DNA from: JAVKSM01 sp039583705
Lineage (GTDB): Bacteria; Actinomycetota; Actinomycetes; Mycobacteriales; Pseudonocardiaceae
Assembly (NCBI GenBank): GCA_039583705.1
Contig: JAVKSM010000009.1
Coordinates: 1-43,248, forward strand
Length of the DNA stretch: 43,248 bases
Direction of reading: 5' to 3'
Numbering within the stretch: position 1 is the first letter of the stretch; every line of letters begins with the position of its first letter. This document shows positions 18,018 through 25,708 of this stretch, one piece after another. Both the position numbers and the translations under genes were made by a program. The notes beneath the pieces were generated by a model that saw only the letters and a program-made list of their open reading frames with translations, searched no databases and had not been told where the DNA came from.

Positions 18018-19090
18018 GCCCGCTGGGACACCCCCTTCCGGGAGACGCCGGCCGAGTCGAAGGTCGCCACGTCGGCCAGCGCGCGAGCGGCACTGGCCAC
18101 GATCGGCAGCGCAAGCAGCGCCCCGGTGCCCTCGCCGAGCCGCATGCCCAGGTCCAGCAGCGGTGTCAGACCGAGGTGTGCCAGCGCGAGCTGGTGACCC
18201 GGCTCGGCGGAGCGGTGCCCGGCGACGCAGTACCCCACGGCTTGCGGGCACAGCGCCGCCGCGGCCAACGCCGCCGACCCGGCGATCACGCCGTCGAGCA
18301 GCACCGGCACGCGCGCCGCGGCCCCACCCAGGACGAACCCGGCCAGCGCCGCGTGCTCCAGGCCGCCGACCGCGGCGAGCACGTACAGCGGGTCGGCCGG
18401 GTCGGGACGGTGCAGCGCCAGCACCCGGCGCACGACGTCGATCTTGTGAGCATGCATCTCCGGGCCGGCGCCGCTGCCCCGCCCGGTGGCCGCCGCGGCG
18501 TCGGCGCCGGTGAACGCGCACACCAGGGCGGCCGACGCGGTGGTGTTGGCGATGCCCATGTCGCCGCTGACCAGGCAGCGGCCGCCGGCCGCCGTCAGCT
18601 CCCTCGCGGTCTCGATGCCGACCTCGACGGCCCGGCGCACCTCGGCGGCGGTCATGGCCTGGCCGGCGGTGATGTCCGCGGTGCCGGCGCGCACCTTGCG
18701 CGGCAGCAGGCCGGGCACCGGGTCCAGCTCGCCCGCCACCCCGACGTCGACCACGTGGACCTTGGTGCCCAACTGGGCGGCGAAGGCGTTGACGACCGCG
18801 CCGCCGGCCAGGAAGTTGGCCACCATCTGGCTGGTGACCTCCTGCGGCCACGGCGTGACGCCCTGGGCGTGCACGCCGTGGTCGGCGGCGAAGACCGTCA
18901 CCACCGCGGGCTCCGGCAGTGGTGGCGGGCAGGCTCCGGCGATGCCGGCCAGCCGCACCGCCACGTCCTCCAGCAGCCCCAGCGAGCCGCGCGGCTTGGT
19001 CATGCGGTCCAGTCGGTCCGCCGCCGCGGCGGCGGCAACCGGGTCCAGGGGGCGGATCGCGGCGATCGTCTCGCCCAGCAGCTCACTCAT
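18014..19090 (-). CDS. cobT: Nicotinate-nucleotide-dimethylbenzimidazole phosphoribosyltransferase
   Basis: CobT (CobU in some nomenclatures) activates dimethylbenzimidazole as alpha-ribazole phosphate for the lower ligand of cobalamin. The 358-residue protein has DRMTKPRGSLGLLED near residue 31, VFAADHGVHAQGVTPWPQ, LVSGDMGIANTTASAA, and the catalytic Glu in MRLGEGTGALLALPI near residue 318. It overlaps cobN upstream (ATGA) and cysG downstream (ATGA), so the three are one translationally coupled operon. Confidence 0.95.
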
Positions 19091-22000
19091 GCCGACCCCG
19101 ACTCCAGGTCGCCCTCCAGCGCCAGGTAGGTCCGTCGCAGCCGCGCCAGCGTCTCGACGTCGGGCTGTTCCCACAGCCCGCGCTCGGCGGCTTCCAGCAG
19201 TCGCTCGGTGACCCCCCGCAGCGCCCACGGGTTCGAGCGCTCCATGAAGGCCCGGGTCTCCGGGTCGAAGACGTAGCTCGCGGCCAGCGACTCGTACATC
19301 CAGTCGTCGACGACGCCCGCCGTCGCGTCGTATCCGAAGAGGTAGTCCACGGTGGCGGCCAGCTCGAAGGCGCCCTTGTAGCCGTGGCGGCGCATCGCGG
19401 AGATCCACCGCGGGTTGACCACCCTGGCCCGGAACACCCGGTGGGTCTCCTCGGCGAGCGTGCGGGTGCGTACCAAGTCGGTGAGCGCCGAGTCGCCGAC
19501 ATACGCGGTCGGGCTCCGTCCGACCAAGGACCGCACCATCGCGACCATCCCGCCGTGGTACTGGAAGTAGTCGTCGGAGTCGACGATGTCATGCTCGCGG
19601 GTGTCGGTGTTCTTGGCCGCCACGGCGATTCTGCGGAACGCCGTCTCCATGTCGGCGCGTGCCTCCCGGCCGTCCAGCCCGCGGCCGTAGGCGTAGCCGC
19701 CCCACACCGCGTAGACCTGCGCCAGGTCGGCGTCGCTGCGCCAGTTGCCGGCGTCGATGAGCGGCAGCAGACCCGCCCCGTAGGCGCCCGGCTTGGAGCC
19801 GAAGATCCGGGTGGTGGCGCGGCGCCAGTCGCCGTGTCCGCTGTGGTCGGCCAGGGCATGCGCCCGGACGTGGTTCGCCTCCGGCGGCTCGTCCAGTGCG
19901 GACACCGCCGTGACGGCGTCGTCGAGCAGCCCGAGCACGTGCGGGAAGGCGTCGCGGAAGAAGCCGGAGATCCGCACGGTGACGTCGATGCGTGGCCGGT
20001 TCAGGCGTGCCATCGGCACAACCTCGAAGCCGGTGACCCGCCGCGACGCATCGTCCCAGGTGGGGCGGCAGCCCAGCAGCGCCAGCACCTCGGCCACGTC
20101 GTCGCCCTGGGTGCGCATCGCCGAGGTGCCCCAGACGGTGAGCCCGACCGAGGCCGGGTAGCCGCCGGTGTCGGCGAAGTGGCGGGCCAGCAGCGAGTCG
20201 GCCAGTGCCGAGCCGACCTCCCATGCGCTGCGTGACGGGATCGCCTTGGGGTCGACGGAGTAGAAGTTGCGGCCCGTGGGCAGCACGTTGACCAGGCCAC
20301 GGGTCGGCGAGCCGGACGGGCCGGCGGGCACGTAGCCGCCGCGCAGTGCGTGCAGCACGTTGCCGATCTCGTCGCAGGTGCGGGCCAGCCGAGGCACCAC
20401 CTCGGTGGCGGCGAAGGCCAGCACCCGGGTGACCTCGTCGGCGTCGGGGGCGTCCTCGGCCCCGAGCACCTCGGCGCACACCGCTGGCGCCTTGCCTGCC
20501 ACCCAACCGTCGTCCTCCATGCCCGCCACCAGCCGCCGGGCCAGGGACTCCAGCAGGTCCACGACGTCCGACGCGGTGCGGGCGGGGCCGTCGGCCACCC
20601 GCCGCAGTGCTTCCGGGACCGCCACCGCCGCGCCGGGCTGCGCCAGCAGGGCCTTCTCCGACAGCCCGAAGCCCGCGGCCAGGGCCTCCCGCAGTCCGGG
20701 AAGCGCCCGGCCGCCACCCCACATCTGGGCGGCGCGCAGCACCGCGAGCACGAGGTTGACCCGCGCCTCCCCGCTCGGCCCGACACCCAGCACGTGCAGC
20801 CCGTCGCGGATCTGGACGTCCTTGACCTCGCAGAGGTAGCCGTCGACGTGCAGCACGAAGTCGTCGAACTCGTCCTCGCCGGGCCGGGCGTCGACGTGCA
20901 GGTCCCGGTGGAGCTGGGAAGCCGTCACCAACTCCCAGATCCGGGCCCGCACCGCCGGCACCTTCGCCGGGTCGAGCGCGGCCACCGTGGCGTGCTCGTC
21001 GAGCAACTGCTCCAGCCTGGCCAGCTCGCCGTAGCTCTCGGCGCGGGCCATCGGCGGTACCAGGTGGTCGACGACGACGGCGTGGCCACGTCGTTTGGCC
21101 TGGGTGCCCTCGCCCGGGTCATTGACGATAAACGGGTAGACCAACGGCAGCTCGCCGAGCACCGCATCCGGCGCGCACCCGGACCCCAGGCCCAACCCCT
21201 TGCCCGGCAGCCACTCCAACGTGCCGTGCTTGCCCAGGTGCACGACGGCGTCCGCCCGGAACGTCCCGGCCAGCCAGCGGTAGGCCGCGAGGTAGTGGTG
21301 CGACGGCGGCAGGTCGGGATCGTGGTAGATCGCCACCGGGTTCTCCCCGAACCCCCGCGGCGGCTGGATCATGAGCACGACGTTGCCGAAGCGCAGCGAC
21401 GCCAGCACGATGTCGCCGTGATCGACATACAGCGCTCCCGGCGGCTCTCCCCAGTGCTCGCGGACGCGGCCGCGCAACGGTTGCGGCAGCGCGTCGAACC
21501 ACTCGCGGTACTCGGCGGAAGGCACCCGCGCCGGTGCGGCGGCGAGCTGCGCCTCGGTGAGCCACTCGACGTCCTGCCCACCAGCGGCGATCAGGGAGTG
21601 GATGAGGTCGTCGGGATCCTGCGGGAACTCGCCCATCTGGTAGCCGGCGTCCCGCAGCGCCCGCAGCAGGGCCACCGCCGAGGCCGGGGTGTCCAGGCCC
21701 ACGGCGTTGCCCACCCGGGCGTGCTTCGTCGGGTAGGAGGAGAGCACCAGCGCCACCCGGGCGTCCGATGTGGACAGATGCCGCAGCCGGGCCTGCCGGA
21801 CCGCGATCCCGGCCACCCGCGCGGCCCGCTCCGCATCGGCGACGTAGACCGGGACGTCCGCCGGGCCGGTCTCCTTGAACGAGAACGGCACGGTGACCAC
21901 GCGCCCGTCGAACTCCGGGATGGCGACCTGCATGGCGGCGTCCATAGGGGACAGCGCCGCCGGCGAGGCCTCCCATGCCGCGCGCGAGGACGTCAGGCAC

Positions 22001-22737
22001 AAGCCCTGCAGGACGGGCACGTCCAGCTCGGCGAGTGCACCGACCCGCCAGGCATCGCCGTCACCGGCGTCGCCGGCCGTCCGGGTACCGCCGGCCGCGA
22101 GCACGGTGACGACCAGAGCGTCGCAGCCGGTGAGCAGGTCGAGCACGTCGTCGTCGGCACCCCGCAGCGACGTGCAGAACACCGGCCGCGCGTTGCCGCC
22201 GGCGGCCTCGACGGCGTCGCACAGCGTGTCGACGAAGCCGGTGTTGCCGGACAGCTCGTGCGCCCGGTAGAAGACGACGCCGACGGTGGGCCGGTCCGGG
22301 TCGCACCGGCGGGAGCCGTGCCCGCCGTGCTCAGGCATCGGATGCGGCGGCGCGAACCCCTCGCCGGTGAGCAGCACGGTGTCGCACAGGAAGCGGGCCA
22401 GCTCGCGGAGGTTCTCGGCGCCGCCGGCGCTCAGGTAGGCCAGCGCCTGCGACGCCACGCCCGCCGGCACGCTGGAGGCCGCCATCAGCTCCGCGTCGGG
22501 GGTGGTCTCGCCGCCCAGCAGCACAGTGGGCCGGCCGGAGCCGACCAGCGCCGCCACCCCGTCCGGCCACGCTCGGCGGCCGCCGAGCAGTCGCAGCACG
22601 ACGACGTCGGCGTCGGCCAGCAGGCCGGGCAGGTCCGCCACCACCAGCCGGGAGGGGTTCGCGGTGCGCCACGGACCGCCGCTCGCCTGCGCGGCGAGCA
22701 GATCGGTGTCCGCTGTGGAGAGCAGCAGGATCGCCAC
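19087..22737 (-). CDS. cobN: Cobaltochelatase large subunit CobN
   Basis: CobN binds hydrogenobyrinic acid a,c-diamide and inserts cobalt, driven by AAA+ partner subunits. The 1216-residue protein covers the full CobN/BchH/ChlH family length, with VHLGKHGTLEWLPGK near residue 505, GTSAMRTQGDD and MARLNRPRIDVTVRISGFFRD (two adjacent motifs of 11 and 20 residues). The frame is open upstream into the riboswitch, but GTG 22737 gives the usual start (VAILLLSTADTDLL) with GGGAGG about 7-8 nt upstream. No CobS is visible; the likely partner is the ChlI/ChlD-like protein at 31302-33344, more than 8 kb away across the RuBisCO island. Confidence 0.96.
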   Translation of the reverse strand: MAILLLSTADTDLLAAQASGGPWRTANPSRLVVADLPGLLADADVVVLRLLGGRRAWPDGVAALVGSGRPTVLLGGETTPDAELMAASSVPAGVASQALAYLSAGGAENLRELARFLCDTVLLTGEGFAPPHPMPEHGGHGSRRCDPDRPTVGVVFYRAHELSGNTGFVDTLCDAVEAAGGNARPVFCTSLRGADDDVLDLLTGCDALVVTVLAAGGTRTAGDAGDGDAWRVGALAELDVPVLQGLCLTSSRAAWEASPAALSPMDAAMQVAIPEFDGRVVTVPFSFKETGPADVPVYVADAERAARVAGIAVRQARLRHLSTSDARVALVLSSYPTKHARVGNAVGLDTPASAVALLRALRDAGYQMGEFPQDPDDLIHSLIAAGGQDVEWLTEAQLAAAPARVPSAEYREWFDALPQPLRGRVREHWGEPPGALYVDHGDIVLASLRFGNVVLMIQPPRGFGENPVAIYHDPDLPPSHHYLAAYRWLAGTFRADAVVHLGKHGTLEWLPGKGLGLGSGCAPDAVLGELPLVYPFIVNDPGEGTQAKRRGHAVVVDHLVPPMARAESYGELARLEQLLDEHATVAALDPAKVPAVRARIWELVTASQLHRDLHVDARPGEDEFDDFVLHVDGYLCEVKDVQIRDGLHVLGVGPSGEARVNLVLAVLRAAQMWGGGRALPGLREALAAGFGLSEKALLAQPGAAVAVPEALRRVADGPARTASDVVDLLESLARRLVAGMEDDGWVAGKAPAVCAEVLGAEDAPDADEVTRVLAFAATEVVPRLARTCDEIGNVLHALRGGYVPAGPSGSPTRGLVNVLPTGRNFYSVDPKAIPSRSAWEVGSALADSLLARHFADTGGYPASVGLTVWGTSAMRTQGDDVAEVLALLGCRPTWDDASRRVTGFEVVPMARLNRPRIDVTVRISGFFRDAFPHVLGLLDDAVTAVSALDEPPEANHVRAHALADHSGHGDWRRATTRIFGSKPGAYGAGLLPLIDAGNWRSDADLAQVYAVWGGYAYGRGLDGREARADMETAFRRIAVAAKNTDTREHDIVDSDDYFQYHGGMVAMVRSLVGRSPTAYVGDSALTDLVRTRTLAEETHRVFRARVVNPRWISAMRRHGYKGAFELAATVDYLFGYDATAGVVDDWMYESLAASYVFDPETRAFMERSNPWALRGVTERLLEAAERGLWEQPDVETLARLRRTYLALEGDLESGSA

Positions 22738-22777
22738 GCTTCGACCTCCCTCGGGTGTCCACGCCCTCGGTGCGGAG

Positions 22778-22929
22778 CTGACGGCCGGAGTCTCCTGGCT
22801 CCCGGATCGGCGCTCGCCCCCTGGCCTTCCCGCCGTGGCGCCGGCAGTGGCCGTGCGGTAGGGGTCCGCTCCCCGGTGACAGTGGCGGGACCGCACCGGA
22901 TTCGCACCGGTTTCCTCCACCGCCGTCAG
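22778..22929 (-). ncRNA. Cobalamin riboswitch
   Basis: On the minus strand the 8-bp P1 stem pairs CTGACGGC (22929-22922) with GCCGTCAG (22785-22778). Between them are the class-defining elements: ACCGGTGCGAATCCGGTGC, TCCCGCCACTGT, GGCGGGAAGG and the B12 box AGCCAGGAGACTCCGG just before the P1 3' side. The aptamer ends 40 nt before the cobN GTG. No Rho-independent terminator with a T-run is seen between aptamer and gene, and the ribosome site GGGAGG lies right after P1, so translational control is more likely than attenuation (inference). It should repress cobN-cobT-cysG when cobalamin is abundant. Confidence 0.95.
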
Positions 22930-22947
22930 GTGTCCCAGAACTGCACC

Positions 22948-22984
22948 ACATCGCGCCGCGCGGCGTCAACGCGCGGCGCGATGT
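22948..22984 (-). terminator. Strong hairpin downstream of the SDR gene
   Basis: A perfect 15-bp inverted repeat (22948-22962 and 22970-22984, sequence ACATCGCGCCGCGCG and its complement) with a 7-nt loop. It lies about 40 nt past the SDR stop and just upstream of the cobalamin riboswitch, both on the minus strand. It probably terminates SDR transcription and insulates the riboswitch. No T-run follows, as is common in high-GC actinobacterial terminators. Confidence 0.75.
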
Positions 22985-23023
22985 CGGGTGGACCCGGGCC
23001 GGCCGGGCCGGCCTGGCCCGGCG

Positions 23024-23710
23024 TCAGGACTCGCCGTAGACCGGGATCGTCGCGCCGCTGATCGGCCAGGCGTCCCCGCTGCACAGGAACGCGATCACCT
23101 TCGCGATCGCCGCGGGCGGCACCGCTCGCCGGGCGAGGTCCTCTGACATCCAGGTCCGGTTCGCCGGGGTGTCGACGACCGAGGGGAGCACCGCGTTCAC
23201 CCGGACCGCGGACGGCCGCAGCTCCTCGGCGAGCAGCCCGGTCAGCCGCACCACCGCCGCCTTACTCGTCGCGTAGGCCACCGGGGCCGAGCCGCTCACC
23301 GCCGTCCTCGATCCGACCAGGACGATCGAACCATTCCCGGCCGCCGCCAACCGGGGCGCCGCCGCCTGGCACGACCACACCGTGGCGAGGAGGTTCGTCC
23401 GCAGCATCGCCTCCATCGCCCCCGGCTCGAGGTCGGCGAGCGTGCCGCCGACGAAGCCGCCGGCCAGCGCCACCAGGGCCGAGGGCATGCCGATCCCGTC
23501 CACCCGCCGCCAGGCGGCGGTAACCGCGTCCCGGTCGCCGAGGTCCACGGCGACCGGGATCACCGCCGGATCCGAGGCACCCAGCGCGTCGAGGCCCTCA
23601 CCCGCCAGGTCGAGCGCGATCACCTGCCGGCCCTGCGCGGCGAGCTCCGGCACGACCGCGCGACCCAGCGCGCCCGCCGCCCCGGTGACCACCACGGGTG
23701 CCGCCGTCAT
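23024..23710 (-). CDS. Short-chain dehydrogenase/reductase
   Basis: The 228-residue Rossmann protein has the cofactor-binding TGAAGALG motif (residues 9-16), Asp34 after beta-2 (suggesting NAD preference), the catalytic Ser134 region (LVGSRTAVSGS) and YATSK with Tyr146 and Lys150. The substrate cannot be told. It lies 42 bp downstream of phosphoribulokinase on the same strand, so it may be cotranscribed with it, and it ends before a strong hairpin. A link to carbon fixation is only positional. Confidence 0.85.
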   Translation of the reverse strand: MTAAPVVVTGAAGALGRAVVPELAAQGRQVIALDLAGEGLDALGASDPAVIPVAVDLGDRDAVTAAWRRVDGIGMPSALVALAGGFVGGTLADLEPGAMEAMLRTNLLATVWSCQAAAPRLAAAGNGSIVLVGSRTAVSGSAPVAYATSKAAVVRLTGLLAEELRPSAVRVNAVLPSVVDTPANRTWMSEDLARRAVPPAAIAKVIAFLCSGDAWPISGATIPVYGES

Positions 23711-23752
23711 GCCCCCAGTATGGCGACCGGTCCGCCCCGAGCCGCGGTGGGA

Positions 23753-24712
23753 TCAACGGACGGCGTCCAGGAGGTGGTACAGCAGCAGCAGTTGGGTGAT
23801 CGCCAGCGGCTCGCTGCGCTGCTCGTCGTCGTTGATGACGCCAAGGCAGGCCGGCGGCTCGCCCGCCTCGTTGAGGCTGGACCAGATGGCCTTCTCGACG
23901 GTCCGGCTCTCCTCGCGCGGCACGTAGCCGTGGATGTGCAGCGCGTCGACGGGACGGCCCTCGTCGCGCATGAGCTTGAGGTGGATGGCTCGCTGCAGGC
24001 CAGTGGACAGCACCGAGGTGAGGTCGGGGTGGCGGATGGTCGGCCGCAGCAGCAGCTCCGCGGACAGCGGCGTGTCGGGCGGGTCGGCCCGGCTCGCGAT
24101 CGGGCTGAACCGCACGACGATGTCGGCGTGGCTGCGTTGCGGGCGAATGAAGGACTCGGACTCGGGCTCGCGGCGGTCCAGCTCGGCGAGCACCTGCTCC
24201 TCGGTGTAGCCGCGCTTGCCGATGTCCCGCTGCACCTTCCACTGGCGGCGCACCTCTTCCGGCGGGTCGAGGTAGACCGTGACGTCGAAGCACGCCCGGG
24301 AGAGCTTGGTGTGCAACGGCAGCAGACCTTCGATGATGACGAACTCGGCCGGCTTGACGAGCTCGGGCCGGGTGAGCGCTCCGGTGCTGTGGTCGTACAC
24401 CGGTTTGAGGACGGGGCGGCCGGTGGCCAGCAACTGCAGGTGCTGCTCCATGATGTCGACGTAGTTGCAGTCGGGGTGCAGCGCCGTGAAGGACAGATTC
24501 TTGCGCTCGTCCCGGTCGTAGCGGTGGTAGTCATCGACGCACACCGACACGCACCGCTCCGGCCCGACGGCCTCGACCAGCCCCTTGGTCAGGGTGGTCT
24601 TGCCGGCCGCACTGTCACCGGCGATGGCGAGCAGGACCGGTCGCGCCGGGTGGGGGTGCGGGTGGTCGGTCGCCCTCGTCATTCGGATCACCTTGTCAGC
24701 CATGATCACCAT
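23753..24712 (-). CDS. prkB: Phosphoribulokinase
   Basis: Phosphorylates ribulose 5-phosphate to ribulose 1,5-bisphosphate, the RuBisCO substrate. The 319-residue protein has a P-loop AGDSAAGKTTL (near residue 31), VDDYHRYDRDERK, DIMEQHLQLLATGRPVLKPV, YDHSTG and VIIEGLLPLHTKL. The P-loop Cys used in thioredoxin control of plant and cyanobacterial enzymes is replaced by Ala, so that redox switch is absent. ATG 24712 is used; ATG 24703 (MADKVIRM) is equally possible as neither has a clear ribosome site. It is divergent from the two-component genes across a repeat-bearing region. Uridine kinase is the main alternative, but the RuBisCO context favours PRK. Confidence 0.93.
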   Translation of the reverse strand: MVIMADKVIRMTRATDHPHPHPARPVLLAIAGDSAAGKTTLTKGLVEAVGPERCVSVCVDDYHRYDRDERKNLSFTALHPDCNYVDIMEQHLQLLATGRPVLKPVYDHSTGALTRPELVKPAEFVIIEGLLPLHTKLSRACFDVTVYLDPPEEVRRQWKVQRDIGKRGYTEEQVLAELDRREPESESFIRPQRSHADIVVRFSPIASRADPPDTPLSAELLLRPTIRHPDLTSVLSTGLQRAIHLKLMRDEGRPVDALHIHGYVPREESRTVEKAIWSSLNEAGEPPACLGVINDDEQRSEPLAITQLLLLYHLLDAVR

Positions 24713-24906
24713 CCCGGTCGGCCGAGCGCCACCGAACGGGCGGCGTCAGCGGCTGGTCGAGGTCGCCGGCCAGCGGTGGGGGGGACGGCACCGTTGGGGT
24801 GCCAGGTGGCACCGGAGCGAGCCTCGAGGGCATGCGACGACCTCCAAGAAGGGGCGGAGACACCGACGCTAGGTTGCACCTCCCGGCGGCACGCCCCCCG
24901 CTGCGG

Positions 24907-25002
24907 GGGTCGGACAGGGGGATCCCAAGCGGGTCGGACAGGGGGACCCCGAGCGGGTCGGACAGGGGGATCCCAAGCGGGTCGGACAGGGGGACCCCGA
25001 GC
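24907..25002. repeat. Four 24-bp tandem repeats upstream of the two-component system
   Basis: Units at 24907-24930, 24931-24954, 24955-24978 and 24979-25002. Units 1 and 3 are identical, as are 2 and 4; the two types differ only at two positions (GATCCCAA against GACCCCGA). So the array is a perfect 48-bp duplication of a 24-bp duplication. Each unit begins GGGTCGGACAGG and centres on a small inverted repeat (GGGATCCC or GGGGACCCC). A degraded half-unit follows at 25003. The array ends 46 bp before the response regulator start, just upstream of its likely promoter. Confidence 0.92.
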
Positions 25003-25036
25003 GGTCCGACCGCTGTCCAGCGGCACCTCCCACCCG

Positions 25037-25042
25037 TATCGT
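25037..25042 (+). promoter_or_regulatory. Candidate -10 element of the response regulator gene
   Basis: TATCGT fits the TANNNT consensus and ends 6 nt before ATG 25049. There is no Shine-Dalgarno sequence, so a leaderless transcript starting at the ATG is likely. The tandem repeats lie immediately upstream. Confidence 0.5.
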
Positions 25043-25048
25043 TCATCC

Positions 25049-25708
25049 ATGACACGCCAGCCCCTGCGGGTCGTGCTCGTGGACGACCACGAGATGGTGC
25101 TGCAGGGCCTCAAGGCGATGTTGGGTCCGTTCCGTGGCCGCGTCCGCGTCGTCGGGGAGGCGGTCGACGCCGACAGCGCCGTCTCGCTCGTGACCGCCCT
25201 CGACCCGGACATCGTGCTGTGCGACGTGCGACTGGGGGGTGCGAGCGGGCTGGACCTGTGCCGCCGGCTGCTGGAGCGCGACCCCACGCGAAAGGTCGTG
25301 TTGCTGTCGGTGTACGAGGACGAGCAGTACGTGTTCCAGGCGCTGCGCGTCGGCGCTCGCGGTTACCTGCTCAAGCGGATCGACGGCGAGGAGCTGGTGC
25401 GCAGCCTGGAACGGGTGCGCGAGGGTGACACGATGATCGACCCGGTGCTCGCCGGTCGGACCGTCGGGGCCGCGGCGCGGCTGGCCAGCGGCGAGTTCTG
25501 GCCCGGTGCCGGCCACGGCCTGACCCACCGGGAGAGCGAGGTGCTCTCGCTCATGGTCACCGGGCTGTCCAACCGCGCCATCGCGGCCCGGCTGGTGCTG
25601 GGCGACGAGACCGTCAAGAGCCACCTGCGTTCGATCTACCGCAAGCTGGAGGTCAAGGATCGGGCCGGTGCGGTCGCCGCCGCCTTGCGGGAGGGGATCT
25701 TCTTGTGA
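25049..25708 (+). CDS. NarL/LuxR-family response regulator
   Basis: The 219-residue protein has a receiver domain with acidic pocket Asp12/Asp13, phospho-acceptor Asp59 (VLCDVRLGG) and Lys in YLLKRIDGEE, then a LuxR-type helix-turn-helix in the last ~65 residues (LTHRESEVLSLMVTGLSNRA, ETVKSHLRSIYRKL). The histidine kinase gene overlaps its stop (GTGA), so the two form a cognate pair. It lies inside the RuBisCO island, divergent from prkB, so control of Calvin-cycle genes is plausible but not shown by the sequence. Confidence 0.92.
   Translation: MTRQPLRVVLVDDHEMVLQGLKAMLGPFRGRVRVVGEAVDADSAVSLVTALDPDIVLCDVRLGGASGLDLCRRLLERDPTRKVVLLSVYEDEQYVFQALRVGARGYLLKRIDGEELVRSLERVREGDTMIDPVLAGRTVGAAARLASGEFWPGAGHGLTHRESEVLSLMVTGLSNRAIAARLVLGDETVKSHLRSIYRKLEVKDRAGAVAAALREGIFL

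Larger units (their letters stand above)
24713..25048. other. Divergent intergenic region between prkB and the response regulator gene
   Basis: 336 bp with no convincing gene. It holds the four 24-bp tandem repeats (24907-25002) and a TATCGT element before the response regulator start. The part nearest prkB (24713-24906) shows no recognisable site. Open frames crossing the repeats read as simple repeated peptides on both strands and are not supported as genes. Confidence 0.6.

Noticed and set aside
22880..22915. tRNA-like T-loop (GGTGCGAATCCGG)
   Set aside because: The surrounding sequence folds as the cobalamin aptamer; no acceptor or anticodon arms are present.
20350..23061. A 903-codon open frame on the + strand opposite cobN
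   Set aside because: It is antisense to a full-length, motif-rich CobN and runs through the riboswitch; its His/Arg/Gln-rich composition is typical of antisense frames in GC-rich genes.
24907..25002. CRISPR-like array
   Set aside because: Units are contiguous with no spacers and no cas genes are nearby; it is a simple tandem repeat.
24799..25428. Open frames across the 24-bp repeats encoding repeated peptides such as SDRGIPSG
   Set aside because: Repeats of a multiple of three stay open in several frames on both strands; no ribosome site or homology, and the frame overlaps the receiver domain of the response regulator.
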